Positions 8,844 to 17,532 of a stretch of DNA of 64,000 nt are shown piece after piece. The stretch comes from Pontibacter korlensis (lineage in GTDB: Bacteria; Bacteroidota; Bacteroidia; Cytophagales; Hymenobacteraceae), in assembly GCF_000973725.1 (NCBI RefSeq), contig NZ_CP009621.1, forward strand, positions 4,271,001 through 4,335,000. The letters are read 5' to 3'. The translations under genes were made by a program, and so were the position numbers. How positions within the stretch are numbered: the stretch's first letter is position 1; the number at the start of each line of letters is the position of its first letter. The notes under the pieces were generated by a model. That model had not been told where the DNA came from. It saw nothing but the letters and a program-made list of their open reading frames with translations, and made no database searches.

Positions 8844-9323
8844 TTGAACACCAAAAATCAAATCAAAGCAATTGCTTTTTATCAGATCATAGGAGGCTTG
8901 CTTGGCATAGCCCTTACCGTTTGGGTAATGTTTCGTGGTGAAATGGTGATCACACAACAAACTCTGCGCTTTGGCATATTTGCCGGTCTTCTTTATGTGT
9001 TCTCCATACTATGCGGGCGTTTGTTGTTCCGGAAGCCAAAGAGGGGCTTAAGAATGTCATTGATAAACCAGGTGCTGCAGGTGTTCTACTTTTCTTTTGG
9101 CGCCTATGGATTTCAGTACGTTGCAGGTTTAAGAATAGGTGTTGGTTTTGATATGGTGGGCAACTGGTTGTTTAAGTTCAGACTTGCCCTCTCCTCCTTT
9201 CATTTTAGCCTGGATACTAATCTTGGGCAAAAATTCATTGGCATTAACCTATTAGCTCTCTTTCTGGTCTTTTGCATTGAGCGTCTGCAAGAGAAATTAC
9301 GGAACAGTAATGGCAGCCTTTAG
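8844..9323 (+). CDS. Small four-helix membrane protein of unknown function
   Basis: The product is not recognised. The frame is open from a TTG at 8793, but that codon lies inside the palindrome at the presumed transcription start, so the TTG at 8844 is preferred (159 residues). About four hydrophobic segments are visible: AFYQIIGGLLGIALTVWVMF, FGIFAGLLYVFSILCGRLLF, a stretch around QVLQVFYFSFGAYGFQYVAG, and FIGINLLALFLVFCIERL near the C-terminus. It is therefore an integral inner-membrane protein. No conserved charged or catalytic motif is evident. It is monocistronic. Confidence 0.55.
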   Translation: MNTKNQIKAIAFYQIIGGLLGIALTVWVMFRGEMVITQQTLRFGIFAGLLYVFSILCGRLLFRKPKRGLRMSLINQVLQVFYFSFGAYGFQYVAGLRIGVGFDMVGNWLFKFRLALSSFHFSLDTNLGQKFIGINLLALFLVFCIERLQEKLRNSNGSL

Positions 9324-9429
9324 TAGCTTCCTCAACCTGTAGTAGGGTAAATTTCTGTAAAGGCTAAACAATTTAATGCCTTTAGAGCTTATACAGGATC
9401 TTTAACTGTAGCAGTAGCTGGAATATTTG

Positions 9430-9478
9430 TTTGTCTGTTTTAAAAGCTATCATAACTTTGCAGACCGAATGAACATTC
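9430..9478 (+). promoter_or_regulatory. Bacteroidota-type promoter with palindromic operator for the tetR-efflux cluster
   Basis: TTTG at 9430-9433, an exact 19-bp spacer, and TAACTTTG at 9453-9460 match the TTTG-N19-TAnnTTTG consensus. The palindrome GAATGAACATTC (9467-9478) begins where transcription should start, which is where a TetR autorepressor would bind. A related half (AATGTTCAT, 10211-10219) lies 30 bp before the tolC ATG. Confidence 0.65.
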
Positions 9479-9494
9479 AATTAACAATTTCCTA

Positions 9495-10067
9495 ATGGAG
9501 CCAATACCTGAAAAAAAGAAAGCAATTTTTGAAAGCACGCTAGGGCTGGTCAGGGAAAAGGGCTTCCATGGTACGCCAGTGAGCCTTGTGGCTAAAAATG
9601 CAGGGGTGGCAGCAGGTACCATCTACCATTACTTCGACAGTAAAGAGACGCTCATGCGCGAACTCTTCGACTACATTCAGCAGCAGGTAATCCATGTCGT
9701 GCTGACAGAAGACAAAAAGGACACTTCGTTCAAAGAATGTTTTTTTAACATCTGGTTTAGCCTTTTCTCCTTCTACAGCGGCAACCCCAATGTGTTCCGG
9801 TTTATGGAGCAGTTTATAAACTCCCCATACAACACCGGGGAAAGGGAGCTCGGCAAAGACGAGTTTCACCGGCTTCTGTTCAGATTTTTTGAGCGTGGTA
9901 TCAATGAAGGAGCTTTAAAACCCATGAACCCTAAGCTTTTAGGCACCCTGGCATTTAGCAATGTCATCACCACAGCCAAGATTCTATCGTCAGGCAGGCT
10001 TGAATTGCAGGAAGGTGAATTGGAGCAAATTCCACAAATCCTGTGGGAAGGCATGAAGAACAGATAA
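9495..10067 (+). CDS. TetR/AcrR family transcriptional regulator
   Basis: A 190-residue regulator. The N-terminal helix-turn-helix spans residues ~8-55: ALVREKGFHGTPVSLVAKNAGVAAGTIYHYF-DSKETL, with the diagnostic GTIYHYF recognition helix. The C-terminal ligand domain is helical, with aromatic residues (FSLFSFYSGNPNVFRFMEQF). It is the first gene of an efflux cluster (tetR - tolC - MFP - RND, all +), so it most likely represses that cluster and itself through the palindrome just upstream. The inducing ligand is unknown. Confidence 0.92.
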   Translation: MEPIPEKKKAIFESTLGLVREKGFHGTPVSLVAKNAGVAAGTIYHYFDSKETLMRELFDYIQQQVIHVVLTEDKKDTSFKECFFNIWFSLFSFYSGNPNVFRFMEQFINSPYNTGERELGKDEFHRLLFRFFERGINEGALKPMNPKLLGTLAFSNVITTAKILSSGRLELQEGELEQIPQILWEGMKNR

Positions 10068-10248
10068 AGACTTACAATATCTACAATCTATTTTTTCACA
10101 TATTAATCAATGTTTAAACGCATACTTTCCTTTATCCATCTAAAACTATGAGAAGCACTTTACTCAGAAAAAGCTGCAAGCTCCCTACCCTATGGCAGCA
10201 GCAGCCGTTAAATGTTCATCTACCACAAAAAGTATATCAATCACATAC

Positions 10249-11583
10249 ATGAAATTTATCAATAGACTAAGGCCATTATTGGTAGCATGCCTACTGTTCC
10301 CGACAATACTGTTGGCCCAAGGCAATACAGTGCCAGCCACTGGGGGCCTGACGCTGGAGCAGTGTGTGGACTACGCCCTGGAAAATAGAGCGGCCGTGGA
10401 ACAGGCCTTGCTCGATGAACAGATAGGCAACCGCCAGATCAGAGCAAACCTCTCCGGCTGGTATCCGGAAATCAATGCTAGCTTTGGCGGCTCTTATAAT
10501 ATTAAGCCACAGCAGTTCCCGGTTGGAGACCAGATTGTCACTTCTGCTCAAAGGTATTCTTCTAACCTGTTGTTCGAAGCAAACCAGAACCTGTTCAACA
10601 ACGACCTGCTTTTGGCCTCTAAGGCTGCGCGTTTTAGCAGACTGCAACTGGAACAGCAGATCACTAACACCAAAATCAACACTGTGGTGGAGGTTAGCAA
10701 GGCCTTTTACGACATACTTCTAACGCAGGAGCAGCACCGTATCCTACTGGTAAACCTGGAGCGCCAGGAAAAACAGTATAACGACGCCCGCAGCCGCTAT
10801 GAAGTTGGTTTAGTTGATAAAACTGATTACCAGCGCGCCGCCATTACACTGGCAAATATCCGCAGCGACATTAAACGCGCTCAGGAAGGCTTGAAAGCTA
10901 AAGTTGCTTATTTAAAGCAGCTGATGGGCTACCCAATAGAAAATAACCTGGAGCTGGCCTACGATTATACCCAGATGGAGCAGGCTGTGCTGGTAGACAC
11001 CTCTGAGGTAGTGGAGTTTGCTAACAGAATAGAGCTGCAGCAGTTGCAGACGCAGCGTCAGCTTCTGGAGCTAAATACTGCCTACAACAAATGGAGCTTT
11101 TTGCCTACTGTTTCTGCGTACATAAACTATAATGCACAGTATTTCAGCAGCACTGACCTTGCAGATCTTTACAATACTGCCTTCCCTACCTCAGTGGTTG
11201 GCTTACGTGTTTCACTGCCTATCTTCCAGGGTCTGAGACGGTTCCAGAACATAAGGATTGCACAACTGCAGGAAGAGCGACTGGATGTGCAGATTGAAGA
11301 TACCCGTAAAGCGATCAACACAGAGTATCAGGCAGCTCTGGCCAATTATAAGGCTGATCTAACCGATTGGCGTACTCTTCAGAGCAACCTTGAACTTGCT
11401 CAGGAGGTGTACGACATTATCAAGTTGCAATACGATGAAGGTGTAAAAGCCTATGTTGACCTGGTGGTGGCCGAAAGTGAGCTGCGTGCCACACAGATCA
11501 ATTACTACAACGCCCTTTACAACCTCATGGCTAGTAAGCTAGATTACCAGAGAGCTCTAGGCAACATAAATATCAACCCATAA
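10249..11583 (+). CDS. TolC family outer-membrane efflux protein
   Basis: This is the outer-membrane channel of the tripartite pump. The ATG at 10249 is chosen because the protein then begins MKFINRLRPLLVACLLFPTI, a clean signal peptide (cleavage near LLAQ-G); the open frame runs back to 10192 without signal character. Two OEP repeats follow: LTLEQCVDYALENRAAVEQA opens the first and the second starts around NRIELQQLQTQRQLLELNTAY. Long coiled-coil helices and YEVGLVDKTDYQRA are typical. The gene ends 20 bp before the adaptor gene, in one operon. Confidence 0.93.
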   Translation: MKFINRLRPLLVACLLFPTILLAQGNTVPATGGLTLEQCVDYALENRAAVEQALLDEQIGNRQIRANLSGWYPEINASFGGSYNIKPQQFPVGDQIVTSAQRYSSNLLFEANQNLFNNDLLLASKAARFSRLQLEQQITNTKINTVVEVSKAFYDILLTQEQHRILLVNLERQEKQYNDARSRYEVGLVDKTDYQRAAITLANIRSDIKRAQEGLKAKVAYLKQLMGYPIENNLELAYDYTQMEQAVLVDTSEVVEFANRIELQQLQTQRQLLELNTAYNKWSFLPTVSAYINYNAQYFSSTDLADLYNTAFPTSVVGLRVSLPIFQGLRRFQNIRIAQLQEERLDVQIEDTRKAINTEYQAALANYKADLTDWRTLQSNLELAQEVYDIIKLQYDEGVKAYVDLVVAESELRATQINYYNALYNLMASKLDYQRALGNININP

Positions 11584-11603
11584 ACATCACAGAACATAAG
11601 ATA

Positions 11604-12746
11604 ATGAAGAGTAAATACACATGGCTGCTATCAGCCATTATCGGCCCTACTGTACTTGCCTCCTGCGGTGGTGACAATGCAGCCCAGCAGCAGATGAATC
11701 CTGCCGCCATGGCCGTTCCTGTAAGCACCGCCAAAGTTTCTGAGCAGCGTGTTACGGGTAAAGATACTTATCCAGGATCCGTGACAGCTCTTCAGGAAGT
11801 AGAATTGCGACCACAGGTATCTGGCTACATCACTAACATTTATGTGCAGGATGGGCAGCGTGTAACAAAAGGGCAAAAGCTATACGAAATTGACCAGCGC
11901 AAATACCAGGCAGGGCTACAGCAGGCGCAGGCTAACCTGCAAAGCGCCAGAGCCAACCTGGCACGTGTGCAAAAAGACCTGGAACGTTACGAGAGACTTG
12001 CTGAAAAAGACGCGATAGCTAAGCAACAAGTTGATTATGCCCGCACAGAAGTACAGACGGCAAAATCACAGGTTGCTGCTGCGCAGGCACAGGTACAGAC
12101 TGCATCTACTGATGTTGGTTATTCTACCATCACAGCTCCTTTTAGCGGTACCATCGGTATTTCTCAGGTAAGAGTTGGAGCCCAGGTTTCTCCGGGCCAG
12201 CCATTGCTTAACACCATCTCTTCTACTGATCCTATTGCTGTAGACTTTGTGATAAATGAGCAGGAGATTTCCCGTTTCAGCAGGCTGCAGCAGGGTGAAC
12301 AGCCTGATTCACTCTTTACTATACGCCTGAATAATGGCGAAACATACCCGCACACTGGTAAGCTGCTTGCTATCGACAGAGCCATAGGCCGTCAGACAGG
12401 TACTACTACTGTTAGAGTCCAGTTTCCAAATTCAGATAGAGTGCTTATTCCAGGTATGACAGTAAGCGTGGACGTGTTGAACCAGGATATTGGCCAGCAG
12501 CTGGTTATACCTTATAAGGCTGTTTCGGAGCAACTTGGCGAGTTCTATGTGTACTTGGTGCAGGGTGATTCAGCTGTACAGCAGAATGTTCAGTTAGGCA
12601 CCAAGTTTAACGGCAACATTGTTATTCGCGAAGGCCTGAAAGAAGGACAGCAGATTGTTGTAGAAGGCATTCAGAGGCTGCGTCAGGGAGCTAAAGTACA
12701 GGTGGGTGCGCCACAGCAAGGTTCTCAGCCGGCAGCCGGCAGGTAA
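11604..12746 (+). CDS. RND efflux periplasmic adaptor (MFP) lipoprotein
   Basis: A 380-residue membrane-fusion protein linking the RND pump to TolC. It has a lipoprotein signal with lipobox LASC (Cys21). Lipoyl/barrel-sandwich halves flank an alpha-hairpin: VELRPQVSGYITNIYVQDGQ, then a long coiled coil rich in Gln/Ala (residues ~95-170), then STITAPFSGTIGISQVRVGA. Beta-barrel and membrane-proximal domains follow (VIPYKAVSEQ). The AcrA/MexA type is clear. It lies between tolC and the RND gene, with 20- and 39-bp gaps. Confidence 0.93.
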   Translation: MKSKYTWLLSAIIGPTVLASCGGDNAAQQQMNPAAMAVPVSTAKVSEQRVTGKDTYPGSVTALQEVELRPQVSGYITNIYVQDGQRVTKGQKLYEIDQRKYQAGLQQAQANLQSARANLARVQKDLERYERLAEKDAIAKQQVDYARTEVQTAKSQVAAAQAQVQTASTDVGYSTITAPFSGTIGISQVRVGAQVSPGQPLLNTISSTDPIAVDFVINEQEISRFSRLQQGEQPDSLFTIRLNNGETYPHTGKLLAIDRAIGRQTGTTTVRVQFPNSDRVLIPGMTVSVDVLNQDIGQQLVIPYKAVSEQLGEFYVYLVQGDSAVQQNVQLGTKFNGNIVIREGLKEGQQIVVEGIQRLRQGAKVQVGAPQQGSQPAAGR

Positions 12747-12785
12747 TGTATCCTAAAAACCTTTCAGAAGAAATTTAGACAGAAC

Positions 12786-15700
12786 ATGATTTCAGATGTA
12801 TTTATAAGAAGGCCCGTCACCTCCATCGTGATCTCTATTGTGATCGTGCTGGTAGGTTTGCTGGCTATGATGAATTTGCCTATCACGCAGTACCCGGACA
12901 TCTCTCCTCCTACTGTGTCTGTATCGGCAAACTATACCGGTGCTGATGCACAGACGGTGGAACAGACGGTAGCTACCCCGGTAGAAACGCAGATTAACGG
13001 TACGCCAGGCATGGCTTATATCACTTCTACCAACACAAGTACGGGTCAGATGAACATGTCCGTAACGTTTGAGGTGGGTACTGATATTGATATTGCTACG
13101 CTGGATGTGCAGAACCGTGCCAGTATAGCCGAGCCTAGCTTGCCGGAAGAAGTGCGCCGCTTAGGTGTTACCGTTCGTAAGCGTAACCCAAGTATCATGA
13201 TGGTGATTGGTATTTTCTCACCAAACGGCACCCATGATATTCAGTACCTGGACAACTACACCAACATCTTCGTGCGTGATGCCTTGCTTCGTGTACCAGG
13301 TGTGGGTGACATTAACGCACTGGGTCAGGACTTCAGTATGCGTGTGTGGCTGAAGCCAGATAAGCTGGCACAGTATAACATCAGCACCGGCGAGATTACG
13401 GCAGCCATTCAGGAGCAAAACCTTCAGGTAGCAGCCGGTACAGTGGGTGCCAAGCCACAGCACGATACGCAGGCTTTCCAGTACCCTATTACGGTTAGAG
13501 GCCGCCTGCAAACACAGGAAGAGTTCGGAAATATTATCGTGCGAACAAATCCGGCTGATGGTAGCCTGGTATACTTAAGGGATGTAGCCAGATTAGAGTT
13601 TGGCCGTTTCGACTATGGTCGTTCAGCTACAATCAATGGCAAACCTTCAGCAATTCTGCTGATGTACCAGGCACCGGGAAGTAACGCTCTGGAAACAGCA
13701 GAAGGCGTTTATGCTGCACTTGATGAACTTAAAGCATCTTTCCCGGCAGACGTAGATTACGTGGTTTCTTTCGAGACTGTAACTGTAGTGCAGGTGTCTA
13801 TCAACGAGGTGGTGCACACGCTGGTAGAGGCGCTGGTACTGGTAATTATAGTGGTTTTCCTGTTCCTGCAGAGCTGGAGAGCAACCCTTGTTCCGATTCT
13901 AGCTATTCCGGTTTCGATCATCGGCACCTTCATCTTTTTCATCCCACTAGGCTTTACAATCAACACGCTTACCCTGTTTGGCTTCGTATTGGCCATCGGT
14001 ATCGTGGTGGACGACGCCATTGTGGTGGTGGAAGCGGTGCAGCATTATATAGACCATGAGCGGCTTTCTGCCAGGGAGGCAACGCGTAAAGCGATGAAGG
14101 ATATTACGGCTCCGGTTATTGCCATTGCCTTGATTCTTGCTGCGGTATTTATTCCGGTAGGCTTTATACCTGGTATCGTAGGCCGACTGTATCAGCAGTT
14201 CGCAATCACGATTGCGATCTCTGTACTTATCTCTGCCTTCGTGGCCCTTACGCTTACGCCTGCGCTTTGCTCGCTGATGCTGAAGCCAATGAATGTGAAC
14301 AAGGACTCCAGAGGTTTGAACAAGTTCTTCTACCTGTTCAACAACTGGTTTGCCAAAACAACAGACTCATACTCCAGAGGTGTACGCAAGAGTATAAAAG
14401 CTACTCCGCTGATCCTTGTCCTGCTTGTTTGCTTGTATGTTGGTACAGTAGGCTTGTTTGCAACAAAACCAACAGGCTTTATTCCAACAGAGGACGAAGG
14501 ACGACTGTTTATTGCGATAGAACTACCTGAGGGTTCTTCTGCTACCAGAACAGAATCTTTGCTGGCTGAGCTGGGAGAGATTATGGCGGACATTCCTGCT
14601 GTAAGAAACTACACTGCTATTGGTGGTCTGAATGCCATTAACTTCTCCTTTAAGTCAAATAGTGGTACAATCTTCCTGCAGCTACAGCCGTGGGATCAGC
14701 GCCAGAATGAGTCGGAGCAGTTAGAGGGTGTAATGGCTACTTTAAATCAGCGCTTTGCTGCTATCAAGGAAGCGAATATACGCGTAGTGGCTCCACCTGC
14801 TATCCCAGGTCTTGGTCAGTCAGGCGGTTTTAGCTTTATGCTGGAGCAAAGAGCCGGTGGTGGTGACCTGAAGGAATTTGAGGCTACCCTTGGTCAGTTC
14901 CTAGGCGCAGCCAATGCCCGCCCTGAGATTGCCATGGCCTATAGCTTCTTCAATACCCGCACACCTGGATACCAGGTAGAGGTTGACCGCGAAAAAGCGA
15001 AGCAGTTGGGCGTAAACATTGCTGATGTATACTCTACCATGTCATCGCTGATGGGTAGCCGCTACATCAACGACTTCACCCGCTACGGCAGAAACTTTAG
15101 AGTGGTAGCTCAGGCTGATACGTCTTATAGAATGGACATCCAGGACCTGAATCAATACTATGTAATGAACCGCCAGGGTGAGTCAGTGCCATTAGGTGCT
15201 CTGGTAACTTCTAAGGTAGTGGAGAACCCAGCAGTAATTTCGCACTACAACCTGTTCCGCTCTGCGGAGGTAATGGGTAGCGCGGCTCCAGGCTACAGTA
15301 GTGGTCAGGCACTGCAGGCCCTGCAGGAGGTAGCTGCACAGGTGCTACCAGCTGGCTATGGCTACGACTTCTCCGGCCTAAGCCGCGAAGAGATAGCAGC
15401 AGGAAGCAGTACGATCTACATCTTCTCGCTTTCGATCATACTGGTTCTGCTCTTGTTGGCAGCCTTGTATGAAAGCTGGTCGGTTCCTTTCTCTATCCTG
15501 TTTGCCATTCCGTTGGGTATGTTCGGTGCTATTCTGGCCCTGACACTGCTACCTAAGCTGGATAACAACGTGTATGCCCAGATTGGTATGATCACGCTGA
15601 TAGGTCTGGCTGCGAAGAACGCCATTCTGATTGTGGAATTCGCCAAAGAACGTGTAGACCGTGGTATGGAGCTGATAGAAGCGACAATAGAGGCAGTTAT

Positions 15701-15995
15701 TCTGCGTCTGCGTCCGATCCTGATGACTTCACTGGCCTTCATACTTGGTGTGGTTCCGCTGGCCTTGGCAACTGGTGCAGGTGCCGTGTCGCGCCAGACA
15801 ATTGGATGGGTAGTAATCGGCGGTATGTTGGCCGCCACGTTCCTGGCTATCTTTGTGGTACCGGTATTGTATGTGGTTATTACAAGACTAGCCTACGGTA
15901 AGAAAGGCTTAGCTGCTCTGCGCGAGCAAGGCAACAACAGGCCAGATGAGGATGAAGGCGGAGATCCTGCCTATGTTAACCCTCACAATTCGTAA
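12786..15995 (+). CDS. HAE1-family RND multidrug efflux permease (AcrB-like)
   Basis: A 1069-residue proton-driven inner-membrane pump. The N-terminus MISDVFIRRPVTSIVISIVI is characteristic of AcrB homologues. Proton-relay residues are present: the paired Asp in GIVVDDAIVVVEAV in TM4 and the Lys in LIGLAAKNAILIVEFA in TM10. Two large periplasmic loops (about residues 40-335 and 565-870) carry porter and docking domains. The C-terminal tail is acidic. It is the last gene of the efflux operon and is followed by a bidirectional terminator. Confidence 0.95.
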   Translation: MISDVFIRRPVTSIVISIVIVLVGLLAMMNLPITQYPDISPPTVSVSANYTGADAQTVEQTVATPVETQINGTPGMAYITSTNTSTGQMNMSVTFEVGTDIDIATLDVQNRASIAEPSLPEEVRRLGVTVRKRNPSIMMVIGIFSPNGTHDIQYLDNYTNIFVRDALLRVPGVGDINALGQDFSMRVWLKPDKLAQYNISTGEITAAIQEQNLQVAAGTVGAKPQHDTQAFQYPITVRGRLQTQEEFGNIIVRTNPADGSLVYLRDVARLEFGRFDYGRSATINGKPSAILLMYQAPGSNALETAEGVYAALDELKASFPADVDYVVSFETVTVVQVSINEVVHTLVEALVLVIIVVFLFLQSWRATLVPILAIPVSIIGTFIFFIPLGFTINTLTLFGFVLAIGIVVDDAIVVVEAVQHYIDHERLSAREATRKAMKDITAPVIAIALILAAVFIPVGFIPGIVGRLYQQFAITIAISVLISAFVALTLTPALCSLMLKPMNVNKDSRGLNKFFYLFNNWFAKTTDSYSRGVRKSIKATPLILVLLVCLYVGTVGLFATKPTGFIPTEDEGRLFIAIELPEGSSATRTESLLAELGEIMADIPAVRNYTAIGGLNAINFSFKSNSGTIFLQLQPWDQRQNESEQLEGVMATLNQRFAAIKEANIRVVAPPAIPGLGQSGGFSFMLEQRAGGGDLKEFEATLGQFLGAANARPEIAMAYSFFNTRTPGYQVEVDREKAKQLGVNIADVYSTMSSLMGSRYINDFTRYGRNFRVVAQADTSYRMDIQDLNQYYVMNRQGESVPLGALVTSKVVENPAVISHYNLFRSAEVMGSAAPGYSSGQALQALQEVAAQVLPAGYGYDFSGLSREEIAAGSSTIYIFSLSIILVLLLLAALYESWSVPFSILFAIPLGMFGAILALTLLPKLDNNVYAQIGMITLIGLAAKNAILIVEFAKERVDRGMELIEATIEAVILRLRPILMTSLAFILGVVPLALATGAGAVSRQTIGWVVIGGMLAATFLAIFVVPVLYVVITRLAYGKKGLAALREQGNNRPDEDEGGDPAYVNPHNS

Positions 15996-16016
15996 AAAAA
16001 GATTGATAAATAAAAC

Positions 16017-16049
16017 AAAAAGCCCCGTTTTTATGAACCGGGGCTTTTT
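16017..16049. terminator. Bidirectional terminator between the RND and SDR genes
   Basis: An 11-bp stem, AAAAAGCCCCG (16017-16027) with CGGGGCTTTTT (16039-16049). T-runs occur on both strands, and the hairpin sits between convergent genes. Confidence 0.9.
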
Positions 16050-16100
16050 GTTTAAAGTATTGGTTGGTATCAAGCATCTATTGCTTACCTAAGAGGCAGA

Positions 16101-16976
16101 TTATTTTCCCTTCCCTCTTACCTGTTTTTCAACCTCATCCCACATCTCCTGCGGCACAGCATCAAAAGCGTTGAATTCTCCTGCCCCATACAGCCACTCA
16201 CCGCCATCTATGGTTACCACTTCGCCATTCACAAAAGAGGCATAATCTGATACTAAGTATGCTGCTAAATTCGCCAACTCCTGGTGCTCCCCAAAGCGAC
16301 CAACTGGTATGCGCTTTACAGGATCCAGCTTATCTGTTAGCTGTTTCGGGAAAAGGCGTGTCCAGGCACCTTCTGTAGGGAAAGGCCCTGGAGCGATGGC
16401 ATTGGAACGGATACCATACTTTGCCCACTCAGAGGCCAGCGAGCGTGTCATGGCTAGCACGCCAGCTTTGGCACAGGCAGATGGTACAACATATCCTGAT
16501 CCTGTCCAGGCATAGGTGGTGACAATATTCAGTATGGATGCCTCCTGTTTCTGTTCAATCCAATGCTTACCCAAGGCCAGAGTGCAGTTGTAGCTACCCT
16601 TCAGCACAATGTCTGTAATTACATCAAAGGCTTTATGGCTCAGGCGCTCAGTAGGGCTCACAAAGTTACCCGCGGCGTTATTCACCAGTGTATCTACCCT
16701 ACCAAACCGGTCCAACGCAGCTTTCAGCATACCTTCAATTTCGTTATACTTGCGCACATCGCAGGCTATAGGCAAAACCTGCCCTCCCGTCTCAGCCTGA
16801 AGTTCCTTTGCTGCCTGCTCCAGTACCTCCAGTTTTCTGCTGCAGATAACAGCATTGGCACCCAGTTCCAGAAAATATTTTACCATAGAGCGTCCCAAAC
16901 CTGTTCCGCCACCGGTTACAACAACGGTTTTACCTTTCAAGGCACCCTCTTTTAGCATTGGTTCAGCTTTCATCAT
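16101..16976 (-). CDS. SDR oxidoreductase, 2,4-dienoyl-CoA reductase type
   Basis: A 291-residue Rossmann-fold SDR. The cofactor motif is VVTGGGTGLG (about residues 20-30), with CSRK after beta-2 (NADPH preference) and NNAAGNF. The usual SDR YxxxK is absent. Instead there is TTYAWTGSGY followed by PSACAKAG, which reproduces the Tyr-(x10)-Ser-xxx-Lys spacing of the mitochondrial/peroxisomal 2,4-dienoyl-CoA reductase group. GPFPTEGAW also matches that group. The inferred role is reducing 2,4-dienoyl-CoA during oxidation of unsaturated fatty acids. It stands alone, convergent with the RND operon and divergent from the NuiA-like gene. Confidence 0.85.
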   Translation of the reverse strand: MMKAEPMLKEGALKGKTVVVTGGGTGLGRSMVKYFLELGANAVICSRKLEVLEQAAKELQAETGGQVLPIACDVRKYNEIEGMLKAALDRFGRVDTLVNNAAGNFVSPTERLSHKAFDVITDIVLKGSYNCTLALGKHWIEQKQEASILNIVTTYAWTGSGYVVPSACAKAGVLAMTRSLASEWAKYGIRSNAIAPGPFPTEGAWTRLFPKQLTDKLDPVKRIPVGRFGEHQELANLAAYLVSDYASFVNGEVVTIDGGEWLYGAGEFNAFDAVPQEMWDEVEKQVRGKGK

Positions 16977-17092
16977 TTGTCTAACGTTTAAGGTTATGCG
17001 GCTATACGGATCCGCAACATAAACTGTATAATGTTAAGTACAGGCATAAAAGTATACTTATCCCATCAAGCTTTTTAACAAACATTAAGAAA

Positions 17093-17524
17093 ATGAACAG
17101 AGAACAGTTACAGCAAGAGCTGATGCAGGCAGTAGATGGCTTGTTGATGCACAGCGAAATAGATGCTCCTTTTGAATTTGTGTACCTGGAGGTGCAGCCA
17201 GGCAAGGAGCTGGACGCTGCAGAACTGGCAGAGTATGCAGGAAAGCCGTCTGGTATGAAGGTAGAAATAAAAGGATTGGAGGAATTCCTGCATCAATTCA
17301 AAAGTATAAATTCTGATGAGCGGCAAAGTACACCAGAAGGAAAAGAAGCTCATCACAAGTTAACAACCGTTCTGAACCAGCACCTGCAGGATATAAAAGT
17401 TTACTGTATTACCCAGATAGGAACAGAGGTATACATTCTGGGCAGAGCTCAGGATGGTAACTATGCTGGCTTACGAACGATGGTTGTACAGGATGAGGCT
17501 ACAATAGAAGAAGGTGAAGAGTGA
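17093..17524 (+). CDS. Nuclease A inhibitor (NuiA) family protein
   Basis: A 143-residue cytoplasmic protein. The start (LMQAVDGLLMHSEIDAPFEF) and the end (VYCITQIGTEVYILGRAQDGNYAGL) match the pattern of Anabaena NuiA: an N-terminal ASDGLLFMSE-x-PFE element and a C-terminal VYxxGExxxDVYxxGxTxxGxxAG element. In NuiA the PFE and C-terminal regions cap the active site of a sugar-non-specific DNA/RNA nuclease. No nuclease of the NucA type is found in this window, so its target is unknown. It is convergent with the CrtI-like gene. Confidence 0.75.
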   Translation: MNREQLQQELMQAVDGLLMHSEIDAPFEFVYLEVQPGKELDAAELAEYAGKPSGMKVEIKGLEEFLHQFKSINSDERQSTPEGKEAHHKLTTVLNQHLQDIKVYCITQIGTEVYILGRAQDGNYAGLRTMVVQDEATIEEGEE

Positions 17525-17532
17525 AGCTATAC

